64,000 bases of DNA from an uncultured Pelagibacteraceae bacterium (GCA_902514755.1 CABXRY010000001.1:1-64000); one strand, 5' to 3'. Numbered from the stretch's first letter, positions 49,157-59,312 are shown. Translations and numbers: made by a program. The notes: generated by a model not told the origin, from the sequence alone.

Positions 49157-50649
49157 TGGTTTTTTTTTTTTTGATTTATAAGATAATTATAAATTTTATT
49201 TGAAACATAAAAACTTTTTAAACACCACATATTAGTATTTTCAATAACTATATCTTCAAGTTTTTTTTTATCTATAATTTCTTTTGTCAATAAATTTAAA
49301 GAATCATAATTATCTATCCTCATATTATCAATATATTTAATTCCTTTATCAGGCAAAAAAGACGAACGATATTCAGGATCAATAAAAAAAGTCGGTAGAC
49401 CGTGTCCATTAAGTTCATGTGCCATTGTAGAACCGTAAGTAATGGCAAATTTAGATGAAAATGCAATTTCATAGCTATTTAAATCTTTATCTAAAGTTTT
49501 TATTCTTGAATTCTTTAATATATCATTCTCAATTTTATCCTCTCCTGCACTACTATGATGAATAGAGACAATATTAATTTCTGGATTTTCAATACTTAAC
49601 TTAGCTGCCCAGCGATATAACGAATAATAATCCTCCATAAATTTATTATATGAGTCTAATCTTTCATAAGCATTTGAGGTGTTGATTCCTAATATTGCTA
49701 TATCAAATTTTTTTATATTTTCTTTTTTTTTGTTAAAATAAGAATATTCCATAAAAAGAGATCCTACAGGTTTAATATGTTCAATACGTCCACCATATTG
49801 TTTTAAACTATTATATCCGTCATCACCTAAGGTTAACAAAATATCAATATCAATATAAAAAAATATTGGATCAATTTGTATTATATTTTTCTGAATTGAG
49901 GTTGATGCAGTACCACCGAGCTTTCTAAATAAATAGTTTTTTATCGGTTCAGTATTATAATGTTTGCCTTGAATTATAAACTCAGCCTTATTTGTCTCTA
50001 ATAAAGATTTAAATGATAAATAACTATGAATGATTTCTAATGAAATAGGAAATAAATTTACTCTTGTTTTGACAGAAACTATAAGAACAATCCAAATTCC
50101 ATAAAAAAACTCACTAAATATAGACTTCAATAAATCTGATAAATTAATACCACAAAATACTTTTTTATTATGTATATGATATTTTAAAAAATATTTCTTA
50201 ATATCTATATCTCTTGTTACACACAGAACATTGTCACTGCCAAATAGATTTAATAATTTTTCAAATCTTTTTAATTCATTGGCTGAAGTGATATTATCAA
50301 TTATTAATTTGAATTTTTTAACCCTCTTCTTTACTTTGGAAAAAAATAAAGCATAAATTAAAGCTCCATATTTTAGTAAAAATCTAGGTATATTTCTTAA
50401 TTTTAGTTTTGAATTAAACTTACCTCTTTTCATTAAATATGAACGAGCTAAATATTGTCTGAATGATTGTTTAACTACACTTGTTGGTAAATTATATTTT
50501 TTTTCAAAATAATTATATAATTTTACTAATTCTTGTTGATCTGTATAACTATTTATTAAATTAAAGATTTTATTTGTAGTAATTTTACAATCAGTTTCTC
50601 TATAATGCCTAAATTTTAACAAATCTATATTATTATCTACAGTTTTCAT
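49153..50649 (-). CDS. Capsule/surface-polysaccharide biosynthesis-like protein
   Basis: C-terminal FAITYGSTMAHELNGHGLPTFFIDPEYRSSFL resembling capsule-type glycosyltransferases; cluster context. Confidence 0.5.
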   Translation of the reverse strand: MKTVDNNIDLLKFRHYRETDCKITTNKIFNLINSYTDQQELVKLYNYFEKKYNLPTSVVKQSFRQYLARSYLMKRGKFNSKLKLRNIPRFLLKYGALIYALFFSKVKKRVKKFKLIIDNITSANELKRFEKLLNLFGSDNVLCVTRDIDIKKYFLKYHIHNKKVFCGINLSDLLKSIFSEFFYGIWIVLIVSVKTRVNLFPISLEIIHSYLSFKSLLETNKAEFIIQGKHYNTEPIKNYLFRKLGGTASTSIQKNIIQIDPIFFYIDIDILLTLGDDGYNSLKQYGGRIEHIKPVGSLFMEYSYFNKKKENIKKFDIAILGINTSNAYERLDSYNKFMEDYYSLYRWAAKLSIENPEINIVSIHHSSAGEDKIENDILKNSRIKTLDKDLNSYEIAFSSKFAITYGSTMAHELNGHGLPTFFIDPEYRSSFLPDKGIKYIDNMRIDNYDSLNLLTKEIIDKKKLEDIVIENTNMWCLKSFYVSNKIYNYLINQKKKNQ

Positions 50650-50687
50650 TATATCTTTTTTAAGAATTTTTTTTATTATAAATCATC

Positions 50688-50777
50688 TCACAAAAAACAA
50701 AATCTTCTTAAGTTTTTCATTTGTAATCGATCAGACAAACCCTTGAGAGGAGTTAGGCCTATTATTTCTTTAGACAT
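50688..50777 (-). pseudogene. 29-codon N-terminal remnant resembling acylneuraminate-type cytidylyltransferase
   Basis: MSKEIIGLTPLKGLSDRLQMKNLRRFCFL*; resembles 'IIGLIPLKGxSxRLPxKNLRxFxGKPL'; start codon overlaps upstream stop (TAATG). Confidence 0.4.
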
Positions 50778-52606
50778 TATTTATCTTCTTTATATTTGTT
50801 TGAGGAAATACTCTCAATATATTTTGCAATATTTCTGCCAGGGTTTCCCTTGCCAACTGGATATATATAGTTGTCAATTATATCCTCTCTCCATTTTGAA
50901 GGTAAATCTCCTGCTTTATATCTGTTTAAAAGATCAAGTAATTCAGACGTATTTTTTGCTATATAACATCTATTGCGAAGATCAGATAAAACTAAATCAT
51001 TTATTCTCATTTTATCAAAGTCACGGTCATAAATAATTACTGGTATCTTTAAACTAAAAATATGTTTTCGAACTCCTGAGGCAAGAAAATCCATAATAAT
51101 AAGTTTATAGTTTCTTGATATAGTTTCAGCAGAACCTCCATAAATAATATTAGTGTTCTTAAATTTTTTATTTTTAATAATATTTATATAATTATTCAAA
51201 CTAAATCGATCACCTGTAGGATGCAATTTTATATCAACTGATAAAAAAACTTCTTCAGCTGTTTTGATTACATCGAGTGATTGTTGGTGTTTTTTATTTA
51301 CACTATAATATTCCAACAAATGTCTAAATGAAAAATTTACATCAGGACCGAGACAAAAAAAAATATCTTTATTAGGTTTTTTATACAAAAGTTGATTTCT
51401 TTCGTATTGTTGAATGGAACCCATATTAAGAACTTTCGTTTTATTATTTTGAAATTTTTCTACATCTTTCTTAGATTGAACTATTAATGTCTTAAATACT
51501 CTTTTATTATACTCTAAACTTTCATCATATGCCTTATCGCTAAATATTCTGTTTCCACCGTGTTGTTGTATAATTATTGGAATACTATATTTATTTGCTA
51601 AATGGCAACAAGCTGTATCAAAAACATCTCTGGTACCCGAGCCTAGTAAAAAAAGACAGGGTTTATCTTTTTTAATCATAAGTTCGAATTGTCTTTTAAA
51701 AGAACTCAATCTACCCACTACCTCTAAATGATATGAGCTGATTATCAAATAAAAATATTTATTTAAATAGAAAAAGTGATCCTTAGCAAAACTTTGCAAA
51801 GTATTTTCGATAGATGAATTGGATATATCTTGAGGCTTTTCTTGCTTAATATCTTGCCTTAATTTAGTAATTGGATTTAAAAAGTTAAACTTAGGTAAAT
51901 ATTTTTTTAATGCAGTTATCTCATATGCATCGTGAAAGATATATATATTTTTATTTACTACTCTTATATTTTTGTCCTTGTTAAAATTTTTAAAAATTTG
52001 CTTTCTATCATAATAACTTTTCAATCTGTTTAAAAAAAAACTTATTCTATATTTATATGGAATATCTTTATGTGAAACATTCTTGTCTTGTAAAAAATAT
52101 ACATCAATTGAATTATAAATTAATTGAATTTTTCTTTTATCTGATTTTTCTAGTAATAGTGAAATATTATTCTCAACCCCGAAGGAAATTAATTGTAAAA
52201 AACTAATCCTATTATTTGATATTCTTTCTGGTTCACAAGTTGCGTATAAATGTATTTTTTTATATCTGTTTTTGATAGTTTGAATTAATTTTTCTAAATA
52301 TATTAAATCATCAAACCACGTTGATAAATAATGTTCATTTCCACTAAATGCATATGGAAAATCCACAAAAGTTTCACAATTTTTATCAAGTTGTGTCAGA
52401 AAACTTTCTGTTTTTTTTCGATAAATACATACATCTTCATAGTATTGACCTTCAGAATAAAAGTCCTGAATTACCTTGTATTTAACTTTTTTTTTGTCCA
52501 GTTCAACCATGACACTCTGGTCAAATACTAAAATATCAGTGGAGGTAGAGAGTAATTTTTCTAATGAAGGAAAGTCATTAACAGATTGCACAATAATTAA
52601 TTCCAT
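50777..52606 (-). CDS. Large polysaccharide-biosynthesis protein, transferase-like (function uncertain)
   Basis: C-terminal capsule-transferase-like region SIPIIIQQHGGNRIF...IYGGSAETISRNYKLIIMDFLASG. Confidence 0.5.
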   Translation of the reverse strand: MELIIVQSVNDFPSLEKLLSTSTDILVFDQSVMVELDKKKVKYKVIQDFYSEGQYYEDVCIYRKKTESFLTQLDKNCETFVDFPYAFSGNEHYLSTWFDDLIYLEKLIQTIKNRYKKIHLYATCEPERISNNRISFLQLISFGVENNISLLLEKSDKRKIQLIYNSIDVYFLQDKNVSHKDIPYKYRISFFLNRLKSYYDRKQIFKNFNKDKNIRVVNKNIYIFHDAYEITALKKYLPKFNFLNPITKLRQDIKQEKPQDISNSSIENTLQSFAKDHFFYLNKYFYLIISSYHLEVVGRLSSFKRQFELMIKKDKPCLFLLGSGTRDVFDTACCHLANKYSIPIIIQQHGGNRIFSDKAYDESLEYNKRVFKTLIVQSKKDVEKFQNNKTKVLNMGSIQQYERNQLLYKKPNKDIFFCLGPDVNFSFRHLLEYYSVNKKHQQSLDVIKTAEEVFLSVDIKLHPTGDRFSLNNYINIIKNKKFKNTNIIYGGSAETISRNYKLIIMDFLASGVRKHIFSLKIPVIIYDRDFDKMRINDLVLSDLRNRCYIAKNTSELLDLLNRYKAGDLPSKWREDIIDNYIYPVGKGNPGRNIAKYIESISSNKYKEDK

Positions 52607-52628
52607 TTATGAACCTTCAAATTAAATC

Positions 52629-53261
52629 CTATTTATTATTAAAGTCATGAATCACTAAACAGTCAGGATCTATATTTAAATTTTGATTAAATTGGTGTCT
52701 ACGAAAAATAAAATCAATATTATTTTCTTTTGCCGCATGAATATCAGCGCTAGCGTCGCCAATCATTAAGCATTTTTTTGGTGAAATACCATTCTCAAGC
52801 ATACTCTCTTTTATAGCGCTAGATTTAGAAGTGGGAGATCCAAAAATTTTAAAAAAACAATCATCTATATTAATTAACTGACAAATATCTAATAATTCAT
52901 CTTGGGGTGTAGCTGAAACAATTATAAATTTGAATTTTTTTTTATTTTTCTTAAGAAATGGCTCGACACCTGGAACCCAATCTGAACTTATAACTTTATT
53001 TTTAACAATTTTACTAAATTGAGAACACATCTCATCGACCTTCACAGTTGTCGGTTCTTTACCAGACCATTTTAAATATAATGGAATCTTATTAAATCGC
53101 GACATGCCAGCATTTTCAATATGATGATTTTTAACTTTATTACGGACTATGTCACCATAAGTTTTGAACAACTCCTCAAACGCATCTGTCTTTACTGAAA
53201 CAGATTCTTTAATAACCCCATCAAAGTCCCAAAATACCATCTCATACTTATCTAAGATCAT
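52629..53261 (-). CDS. HAD superfamily hydrolase
   Basis: VFWDFDGVIKESV, VSATPQDEL, KKCLMIGDASADIHAAKENNIDFIFR. Confidence 0.92.
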   Translation of the reverse strand: MILDKYEMVFWDFDGVIKESVSVKTDAFEELFKTYGDIVRNKVKNHHIENAGMSRFNKIPLYLKWSGKEPTTVKVDEMCSQFSKIVKNKVISSDWVPGVEPFLKKNKKKFKFIIVSATPQDELLDICQLINIDDCFFKIFGSPTSKSSAIKESMLENGISPKKCLMIGDASADIHAAKENNIDFIFRRHQFNQNLNIDPDCLVIHDFNNK

Positions 53262-53267
53262 AAAAAT

Positions 53268-54152
53268 TTATTTATTATTATGAATTTCTTCAATGATATT
53301 TAATATGCCCTGGCCTAAATCTACAAATTCTGTTGGGGTGATTTTCATTGATGGCTTCGGTGTGTACCTGTAAGGTGTATTCCCGTAATGAGATGTATTA
53401 ATATGTTTGTCTAAATACTTAATATTTACTTCCTTGCCCTCAATCTCAAAGATCATAGTAAACATATCCGAAACTTTGATTGATTGCTGACCAGTTATAG
53501 TAACTGCTTTATTTTTATATTTGTCCTCTAAAACCTTGACGCTTAAATTGGCAGCATCTTGTACGTGAATATACTCTCTTACCTCTGAACCATTTCCTGA
53601 ATACTCTAAACAACCTTTTTCTATGACTTGTTTTGCAAATCCTTTGATACCATTCCAGTTTTGAGACCTTGGTCCGTACAATGATCCATACCTCAAAAAA
53701 ACATATTCTATACCATAATTTTCATTATATGTTTCAATTATTATTTCTGCTGCCTGTTTAGTTGCCCTATAAAAGGATCCATGAGAACTATAAACATACA
53801 TAGTTGAAGCATAAATAAATTTTTTTACATTATTTTTTACTGCAGCCTCTAGTGCCTTTGTTAATCCCATTATATTTAACTCAATAGTATTATATGGGTC
53901 GGATTTAGCCTCACCAATATCTGCAATACCAGCAAAATAGTAAACATAATCAATTTCCTTCATAGATGAGTCCAGAATATCTTGCTCCATCATGTTTCCA
54001 ACAATCATTTTTTGATCACTTTTTAACCATTTAGAGTGTGTCTTATCTAGAATAGTAACTTTGTGACCATTTTTACTCAAAATATCTGCAGTATGGCTAC
54101 CTACAAATCCTGAACCACCAACAACTAAAATATTTTTTGTTTTTTTGCTCAC
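53268..54152 (-). CDS. NAD-dependent epimerase/dehydratase
   Basis: ILVVGGSGFVGSHTADILSKNGH, YASTMYVYSSHGSFYRATKQAAE. Confidence 0.9.
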   Translation of the reverse strand: MSKKTKNILVVGGSGFVGSHTADILSKNGHKVTILDKTHSKWLKSDQKMIVGNMMEQDILDSSMKEIDYVYYFAGIADIGEAKSDPYNTIELNIMGLTKALEAAVKNNVKKFIYASTMYVYSSHGSFYRATKQAAEIIIETYNENYGIEYVFLRYGSLYGPRSQNWNGIKGFAKQVIEKGCLEYSGNGSEVREYIHVQDAANLSVKVLEDKYKNKAVTITGQQSIKVSDMFTMIFEIEGKEVNIKYLDKHINTSHYGNTPYRYTPKPSMKITPTEFVDLGQGILNIIEEIHNNK

Positions 54153-55126
54153 AAACCCTCTCTTTGAATGTCATATTCTTCTTTTGGCACTTCTCTCTGC
54201 AATAATTCACCTGTTAGAAATCTAATGGCTTCTTCTGTAGCTTCAATCTCCATTTTGGTTCTACAATCAATTGACATAGAGCCAATATGTGAGGTCATTA
54301 AGCATCTTTCTATCTCTTTTAAAGGTCCACTATATGGTTCCTTTTCATAAACATCAACAGCGGCACCACTTAAATGACCAGATTTCATTACATTATAAAG
54401 ATCATTTTCATTAATTATACCTCCTCGGGAGGTATTTATAATTATTGCATCCTTTTTCATTAACATTAAATGTTCTTGTTTAATTAAATTCTTAGTTAAA
54501 CCTGTCAATGGAAGGTGAAGAGTTATAACATCTGCCTCTTTAAAAATTTTTTCCTTATCTACCCACTGAACAGGTAAATCTAACTCTTTTACTGATTTAG
54601 ATAAATCATTTGCTAAAATATGTGGTGAGTCAAAACCTTGTAAATGTTTTATAACACGAAAACCAACACGTCCCACACCTATAAGACCTATAGTAACATT
54701 TGACAATCGTTTTCCAAAAACTCGGTGCCATTCTCCATTGTGCATTTTTGAATTAGAGACATGTGTTGAGCGCAACAAAGTAAGCATCATTCCAATAGTT
54801 AATTCTGCAATAGCTGGTGCTGGTACATCTGGTGTGTATGAGACTTTAATTCCTTTTTTTTCTGCTGCTAACAAATCTACACTATCAAGTCCAATACCAA
54901 CACGAGAAATATGCTTTAATTTATTAGCTTTATTTAATACTTTTTCAGATATTTTTTCAGTTCCAGCAATAATAGCATCAAAATCTACTATCATTTTTAT
55001 TAATTCCTCTTCGTTTAATTTTTTATTTAAAGGATTTATTATATATTCAATGTTAGATTTTTTAAGTAAATCTAATGGTAATCTATTTTTATCTCCAAAT
55101 GGAACTGTGGTAATTAAAACTTTCAA
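54149..55126 (-). CDS. D-2-hydroxyacid dehydrogenase (SerA-like)
   Basis: HISRVGIGLDSVDLLAAEKKGIKVSYTPDVPAPAIAELTIGMML, IGLIGVGRVGFRVIKHL. Confidence 0.92.
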   Translation of the reverse strand: MKVLITTVPFGDKNRLPLDLLKKSNIEYIINPLNKKLNEEELIKMIVDFDAIIAGTEKISEKVLNKANKLKHISRVGIGLDSVDLLAAEKKGIKVSYTPDVPAPAIAELTIGMMLTLLRSTHVSNSKMHNGEWHRVFGKRLSNVTIGLIGVGRVGFRVIKHLQGFDSPHILANDLSKSVKELDLPVQWVDKEKIFKEADVITLHLPLTGLTKNLIKQEHLMLMKKDAIIINTSRGGIINENDLYNVMKSGHLSGAAVDVYEKEPYSGPLKEIERCLMTSHIGSMSIDCRTKMEIEATEEAIRFLTGELLQREVPKEEYDIQREGL

Positions 55127-55279
55127 CTTTTAAAATCCTATTTTTTAATTTTGATTTCAAATTTGTTTTTTTATAACAAAAGTATTATTACAATACTCTA
55201 ATTCTAATAAATTTCTAGCATAAGGTAAAATGAAAAATAGAAATTAAATTAATAATTTAAGTTTTGTTCACAAACTATC

Positions 55280-55963
55280 TTAAATAATACCTGTTAACAC
55301 ATCATCGCAAATATAAACTTTCTCTACTTCTCCATAAATCTGGTTAATTGGTAAGTCTTCACCATTCATCCATAAATTTAATGCTTTAGATTTTGAAGGA
55401 CCACTAATCAATTTATAAACGTATTTTGATTTATTTAGTCTTGAATAAGATAAGCTTATTCTTTCTTTGGGATATTTTGGTGAATTATATTCAATTACAA
55501 CACTTTTATTTTTATTGTAAAAATGATTTGGAAATAATGATGCCGTATGACCATCTTCACCCATTCCCAACAAAACTAAATCAAAATTAATTATATCTTT
55601 TAAAGCTAATCCATAATGCTTAACTGCATCCTTGGTATCTAATTCAGCACATATAAAATTTATATTTTTTTTTGGAATCTTTCCATTATTAAGCCATACT
55701 TCATTAATTTTTTGATCATTTCTATTTTTATCATTTGCTGGTAGACAACGCTCATCAGAAAGATAAATATACCAATTACGCCAATTAGATTTTGACTCTC
55801 TCAAAATTTTATAAGAATTAATAAAACTGTTTCCTCCAGCTAAAACGATTGTAAATTTCCCATTTTTATTTATAGATTTATTGGCAATAGATAGAATATC
55901 TTTAGCTAAACACTCAGATAGCATATTGGTATTTTTAAATCTCATCCAGTTACTTTTTAACAT
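55280..55963 (-). CDS. pgl: 6-phosphogluconolactonase
   Basis: IVLAGGNSFINSYKIL, WYIYLSDERCLPANDKNRNDQ, DLVLLGMGEDGHTASLFPNH. Confidence 0.9.
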   Translation of the reverse strand: MLKSNWMRFKNTNMLSECLAKDILSIANKSINKNGKFTIVLAGGNSFINSYKILRESKSNWRNWYIYLSDERCLPANDKNRNDQKINEVWLNNGKIPKKNINFICAELDTKDAVKHYGLALKDIINFDLVLLGMGEDGHTASLFPNHFYNKNKSVVIEYNSPKYPKERISLSYSRLNKSKYVYKLISGPSKSKALNLWMNGEDLPINQIYGEVEKVYICDDVLTGII

Positions 55964-56045
55964 CTTTGCCTTAAAGAATATTTGAGCATTAAAACTAATT
56001 ACTTAAGTCAGATTATTTTAAACCTTATTTTAAAATTCATCTATC

Positions 56046-56717
56046 CTAACTAATGATTCTATACACTTCAAATGCTTCAGCCATATTTACACCAATTGTA
56101 TGACCACGATGCTCTGCAAGGACTTTGACATGTTTCAAGCTTCTAGAATGTGGTGAAGATCTCATTTCTTCTTTATATAATTTTAATGCTCTAGTTTTAG
56201 TTGTCAGAAATCTAGTTATATTAACAAACAAAGTGGGTGCAAAACTAGATTTTTGTGGTGCTGTCCATTCTGTACTTGATATCACTTCAAATCCATAGAT
56301 TTCACGAACAGTTGAATCTGGAACTGGTCTGCATGCAGTCATCACGGCAGCATGTGTTAATTGATGATCAATATTTAAATCACCATAACAATGAGTATAA
56401 ATAACCGATGGTTTAATTTTATTAATTATTGGCTCAAGCTTTTGCACAATCTCAAGAAGTGGAACGCTATCCATAGAGTTATCTGGAAGATTTAAATAAT
56501 GAGTAGAAGAAATTCCTAGTAACGATTGGACTGACTTAGAAGCTTTTAATCTTCGATTTAATTTTACTTTTGACGAATCAAGACGAGAACTAACTCCGTC
56601 TGACATAAAGACTGAGTGTACTATGTCGCCTTGAGCCACATGTTTAACTATAGTACCTCCGCAGCCTAACACTTCATCGTCTGGATGGGCTGCAACAACA
56701 ATAATTTTTTTTTTCAT
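56046..56717 (-). CDS. PIG-L family deacetylase
   Basis: VVAAHPDDEVLGCGGTIVKHVAQGD; THCYGDLNIDHQLTHAAV. Confidence 0.93.
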   Translation of the reverse strand: MKKKIIVVAAHPDDEVLGCGGTIVKHVAQGDIVHSVFMSDGVSSRLDSSKVKLNRRLKASKSVQSLLGISSTHYLNLPDNSMDSVPLLEIVQKLEPIINKIKPSVIYTHCYGDLNIDHQLTHAAVMTACRPVPDSTVREIYGFEVISSTEWTAPQKSSFAPTLFVNITRFLTTKTRALKLYKEEMRSSPHSRSLKHVKVLAEHRGHTIGVNMAEAFEVYRIIS

Positions 56718-56819
56718 TTCTGCCCCACCTAAGATAAATTAACTATTTTTCCCTAAAGAAATAATATTATTTTCAATATGTTTATATTTATAAAAATAAA
56801 TCTCAACAAATTTATTAAA

Positions 56820-57533
56820 CTAATTTTGAAATTTTTTTTTATCTTTTAACAAAATAGTATCTACAATTTTTGATAATTCTTTGTGCATAGAAAAATATTG
56901 CTTTCCCTCTACAGTTTTTTGTTTTTTCGTATTTATATAGCCATTTTCTAGTAATTGTTTGATTGGAGATAAATAAGAGTAAAGTTTTTTATTATAATAA
57001 AATTTTTTGCCAAGTTGTTCTATACTAGTTGGTAGTTCATTTTCTAAATTTATTTTGTAAGTAGAAACTACGTTACCAGTATCTACTCCTGAATCTAGCA
57101 ACATGGTAGAAGTTCCAACTTCATTTTCTTTATTTAGAACAGCCCATCTCAAACAATCATCGCCTCTATAGTATGGCAAGACACCTCCATGTGATGAAAT
57201 AACTCCATGTTTTGAAGTATTTAAAAATTTATCTTTAACAATTACGTCCAAAACAACAACTAAGATTAAATCAATATTAAGTGTTTTTAAAAGATTTATT
57301 GTTTTATCTGATGTTACATTATCAACTTTATATAATGGTATATTTAATACATCACATTGTAGCTGAAGTGTATTCACAGTTGCTTTTGAATATTCGTTTA
57401 ACAAATATTTTGTAATGTTATTTAGACTTGGCTTCACAATGACTATTGCTGATGGAAAAACATCTATACCTCCAAGTAAATATATCAAATTAACTGTTTG
57501 AATTGGTTTTTGTGAAACAATAACAATATTCAT
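56820..57533 (-). CDS. Formyltransferase-fold protein (putative sugar N-formyltransferase)
   Basis: HGVISSHGGVLPYYRGDDCLRWAVLNKENEVGTSTMLLDSGVDTGNVV. Confidence 0.85.
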   Translation of the reverse strand: MNIVIVSQKPIQTVNLIYLLGGIDVFPSAIVIVKPSLNNITKYLLNEYSKATVNTLQLQCDVLNIPLYKVDNVTSDKTINLLKTLNIDLILVVVLDVIVKDKFLNTSKHGVISSHGGVLPYYRGDDCLRWAVLNKENEVGTSTMLLDSGVDTGNVVSTYKINLENELPTSIEQLGKKFYYNKKLYSYLSPIKQLLENGYINTKKQKTVEGKQYFSMHKELSKIVDTILLKDKKKFQN

Positions 57534-57808
57534 AATATATTTTCTTTTAAAGAATTAAGACTTATCTCAATTTCTTTTTTTAAATTTAATTTATCTGCTA
57601 ATACACTTTTTGAATCTAAAATCTTTAATGCCAGATTTAAAAATCGCCAATCGTTTGATATCATGGAATGTTTTGAGCAAATAATTCCAAAGTTAACTAA
57701 TTCTCTATCATTAAATTTAAGTTTAATTCTATCCTGCTCTGGAGAGTCATAAAGTCTTTTTCTTTCAACAAAAAGTAATTTCTGTTCAATATTTTTTAAA
57801 AGGCTCAT
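57530..57808 (-). CDS. Small hypothetical protein overlapping the formyltransferase start
   Basis: 92-aa ORF, 4-bp overlap with downstream gene, no recognised domain. Confidence 0.5.
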   Translation of the reverse strand: MSLLKNIEQKLLFVERKRLYDSPEQDRIKLKFNDRELVNFGIICSKHSMISNDWRFLNLALKILDSKSVLADKLNLKKEIEISLNSLKENIL

Positions 57809-57852
57809 GATAATTAATGTAGACTATTCTATATCATGGTTACCTAAGAATA

Positions 57853-58521
57853 TCATAGCTGTATAAAAGAAATGTTTGGCTCAAAAGAAAAACTTTCAAT
57901 TTTACAGTCTCTTATATTTAAACTTTCCAACATAGCCATAGTTTCACCTTTCCAATTTTCAGCATGTAATTCATCAAATGCAATGATAGACCCTTTGCTC
58001 ATTCTTGGTAAAAAATGTTTAAGTGCCATCTTTGTTGGTTCATAAATATCAAAGTCTAAATATAAAAGTGATACTAAAAGATGCTTATTCTTCTCGATGT
58101 ATTCAGCTATAGTTAAGTTTGCATCTCCTTTAACTAATTCTATTTTGTCAATATTATTGAGAAATCTATTATTGTTATATTCTTTAATACATTCGAGAAG
58201 TTCCTCATAAGTATTATAATCCTCAGCGAACATTCCTTCTTTTGAATTATCTATTTCTGATACTGATGGAAAACCCTCGAATGTATCAAAACCAATAATT
58301 TTTTTTTTATAATTATAGGGTTCTAATAAACTAGAAATTTTAGCCCAAGCCATTACCCCGCCTCCATGGTGAACACCACACTCTACAATGCTGCCCATAA
58401 CATTAAGTTGCCTCTTAAAAATTTCATACTGAGCCATAAACCTAGCTAAATGCTGTCTTTTTACATATTTTGAAAAATTCTTTAATTTTTTTTCTGTTGA
58501 GCATTTTGATTTTTCAAACAT
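57853..58521 (-). CDS. TylF/MycF-type macrocin O-methyltransferase family protein
   Basis: GSIVECGVHHGGGVMAWAKISSLLEPYNYKKKIIGFDTFEGFPSVSEID; LLYLDFDIYEPTKMALKHFLPRMSKGSIIAFDEL. Confidence 0.88.
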   Translation of the reverse strand: MFEKSKCSTEKKLKNFSKYVKRQHLARFMAQYEIFKRQLNVMGSIVECGVHHGGGVMAWAKISSLLEPYNYKKKIIGFDTFEGFPSVSEIDNSKEGMFAEDYNTYEELLECIKEYNNNRFLNNIDKIELVKGDANLTIAEYIEKNKHLLVSLLYLDFDIYEPTKMALKHFLPRMSKGSIIAFDELHAENWKGETMAMLESLNIRDCKIESFSFEPNISFIQL

Positions 58522-58528
58522 TTTTTTC

Positions 58529-59236
58529 CTATATAGTTAAATTATTTTTTAATATAATAGATTTAATATCATTATTATCATAATTCATCATTAAGTCTAA
58601 TATTGATAAATGTGATATGAAATTCTTTTTATTTCCTTTTTGCGTATAAATTGGATGTTTATAGTCTTGAAAGATTAAATTAATATTGTTTTTTTTAAAA
58701 GCTTCCTTATTAGCATAGTTTTCTCCTTCACCTCCAAATATATAAGTAGAGGCATTTAATTTTAGGCACATATCCAGAACCAAATCACTCTTTTGTCCTT
58801 GAATATTATAGTCGCTTGCCATTACAATTTTTATATCCTTATCAATTATTTTCAAAATATATTTATAAAAAAAAATATTTAATTCCATTAATTTCTGCCA
58901 TTTTTTGACAAGATACATTTCTTCTAAAAAAGACTTGTGATTGTTAAAAAAAGGGTGGTTTTTATAAATCAAAAAAATTGTTTTATAATGCTTCCTTGAC
59001 CAGTTGGTATCATTGTTAACCTCAATCTCACCAATAGTTTTTTCAAAATGATCTTTTGATTTTGTTGGGACACTAAGCATCAGTTCGCCATTATTAGAGT
59101 AAATTTTGTTCCTATTGTCCCATTCTTTTTTTTGATATTGGGCGATATCAAAAAAACAAAAAACATCAGCAAACAAAATTTTATGAAATGTTCCAAGCCA
59201 TGGCAAATAAGTAGGCTGATGTGCAGTTAAAATCAG
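58529..59236 (-). CDS. WbqC family protein; probable CTG start at 59236 (ORF track starts at internal TTG 59206)
   Basis: Extended frame LILTAHQPTYLPWLGTFHKILFADVFCFFDIAQYQKKEWDNRNKI restores the HQPxYLPW motif; GGAG 6 nt upstream of CTG; in-frame TAA immediately before. Confidence 0.8.
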   Translation of the reverse strand: MILTAHQPTYLPWLGTFHKILFADVFCFFDIAQYQKKEWDNRNKIYSNNGELMLSVPTKSKDHFEKTIGEIEVNNDTNWSRKHYKTIFLIYKNHPFFNNHKSFLEEMYLVKKWQKLMELNIFFYKYILKIIDKDIKIVMASDYNIQGQKSDLVLDMCLKLNASTYIFGGEGENYANKEAFKKNNINLIFQDYKHPIYTQKGNKKNFISHLSILDLMMNYDNNDIKSIILKNNLTI

Positions 59237-59312
59237 TTAAAGCTCCTATTAAAGTATAATTTTTTAAAATTTACTAATTTAATTTTTTAATAAAAAAAGA
59301 TAATTTTTTTCT

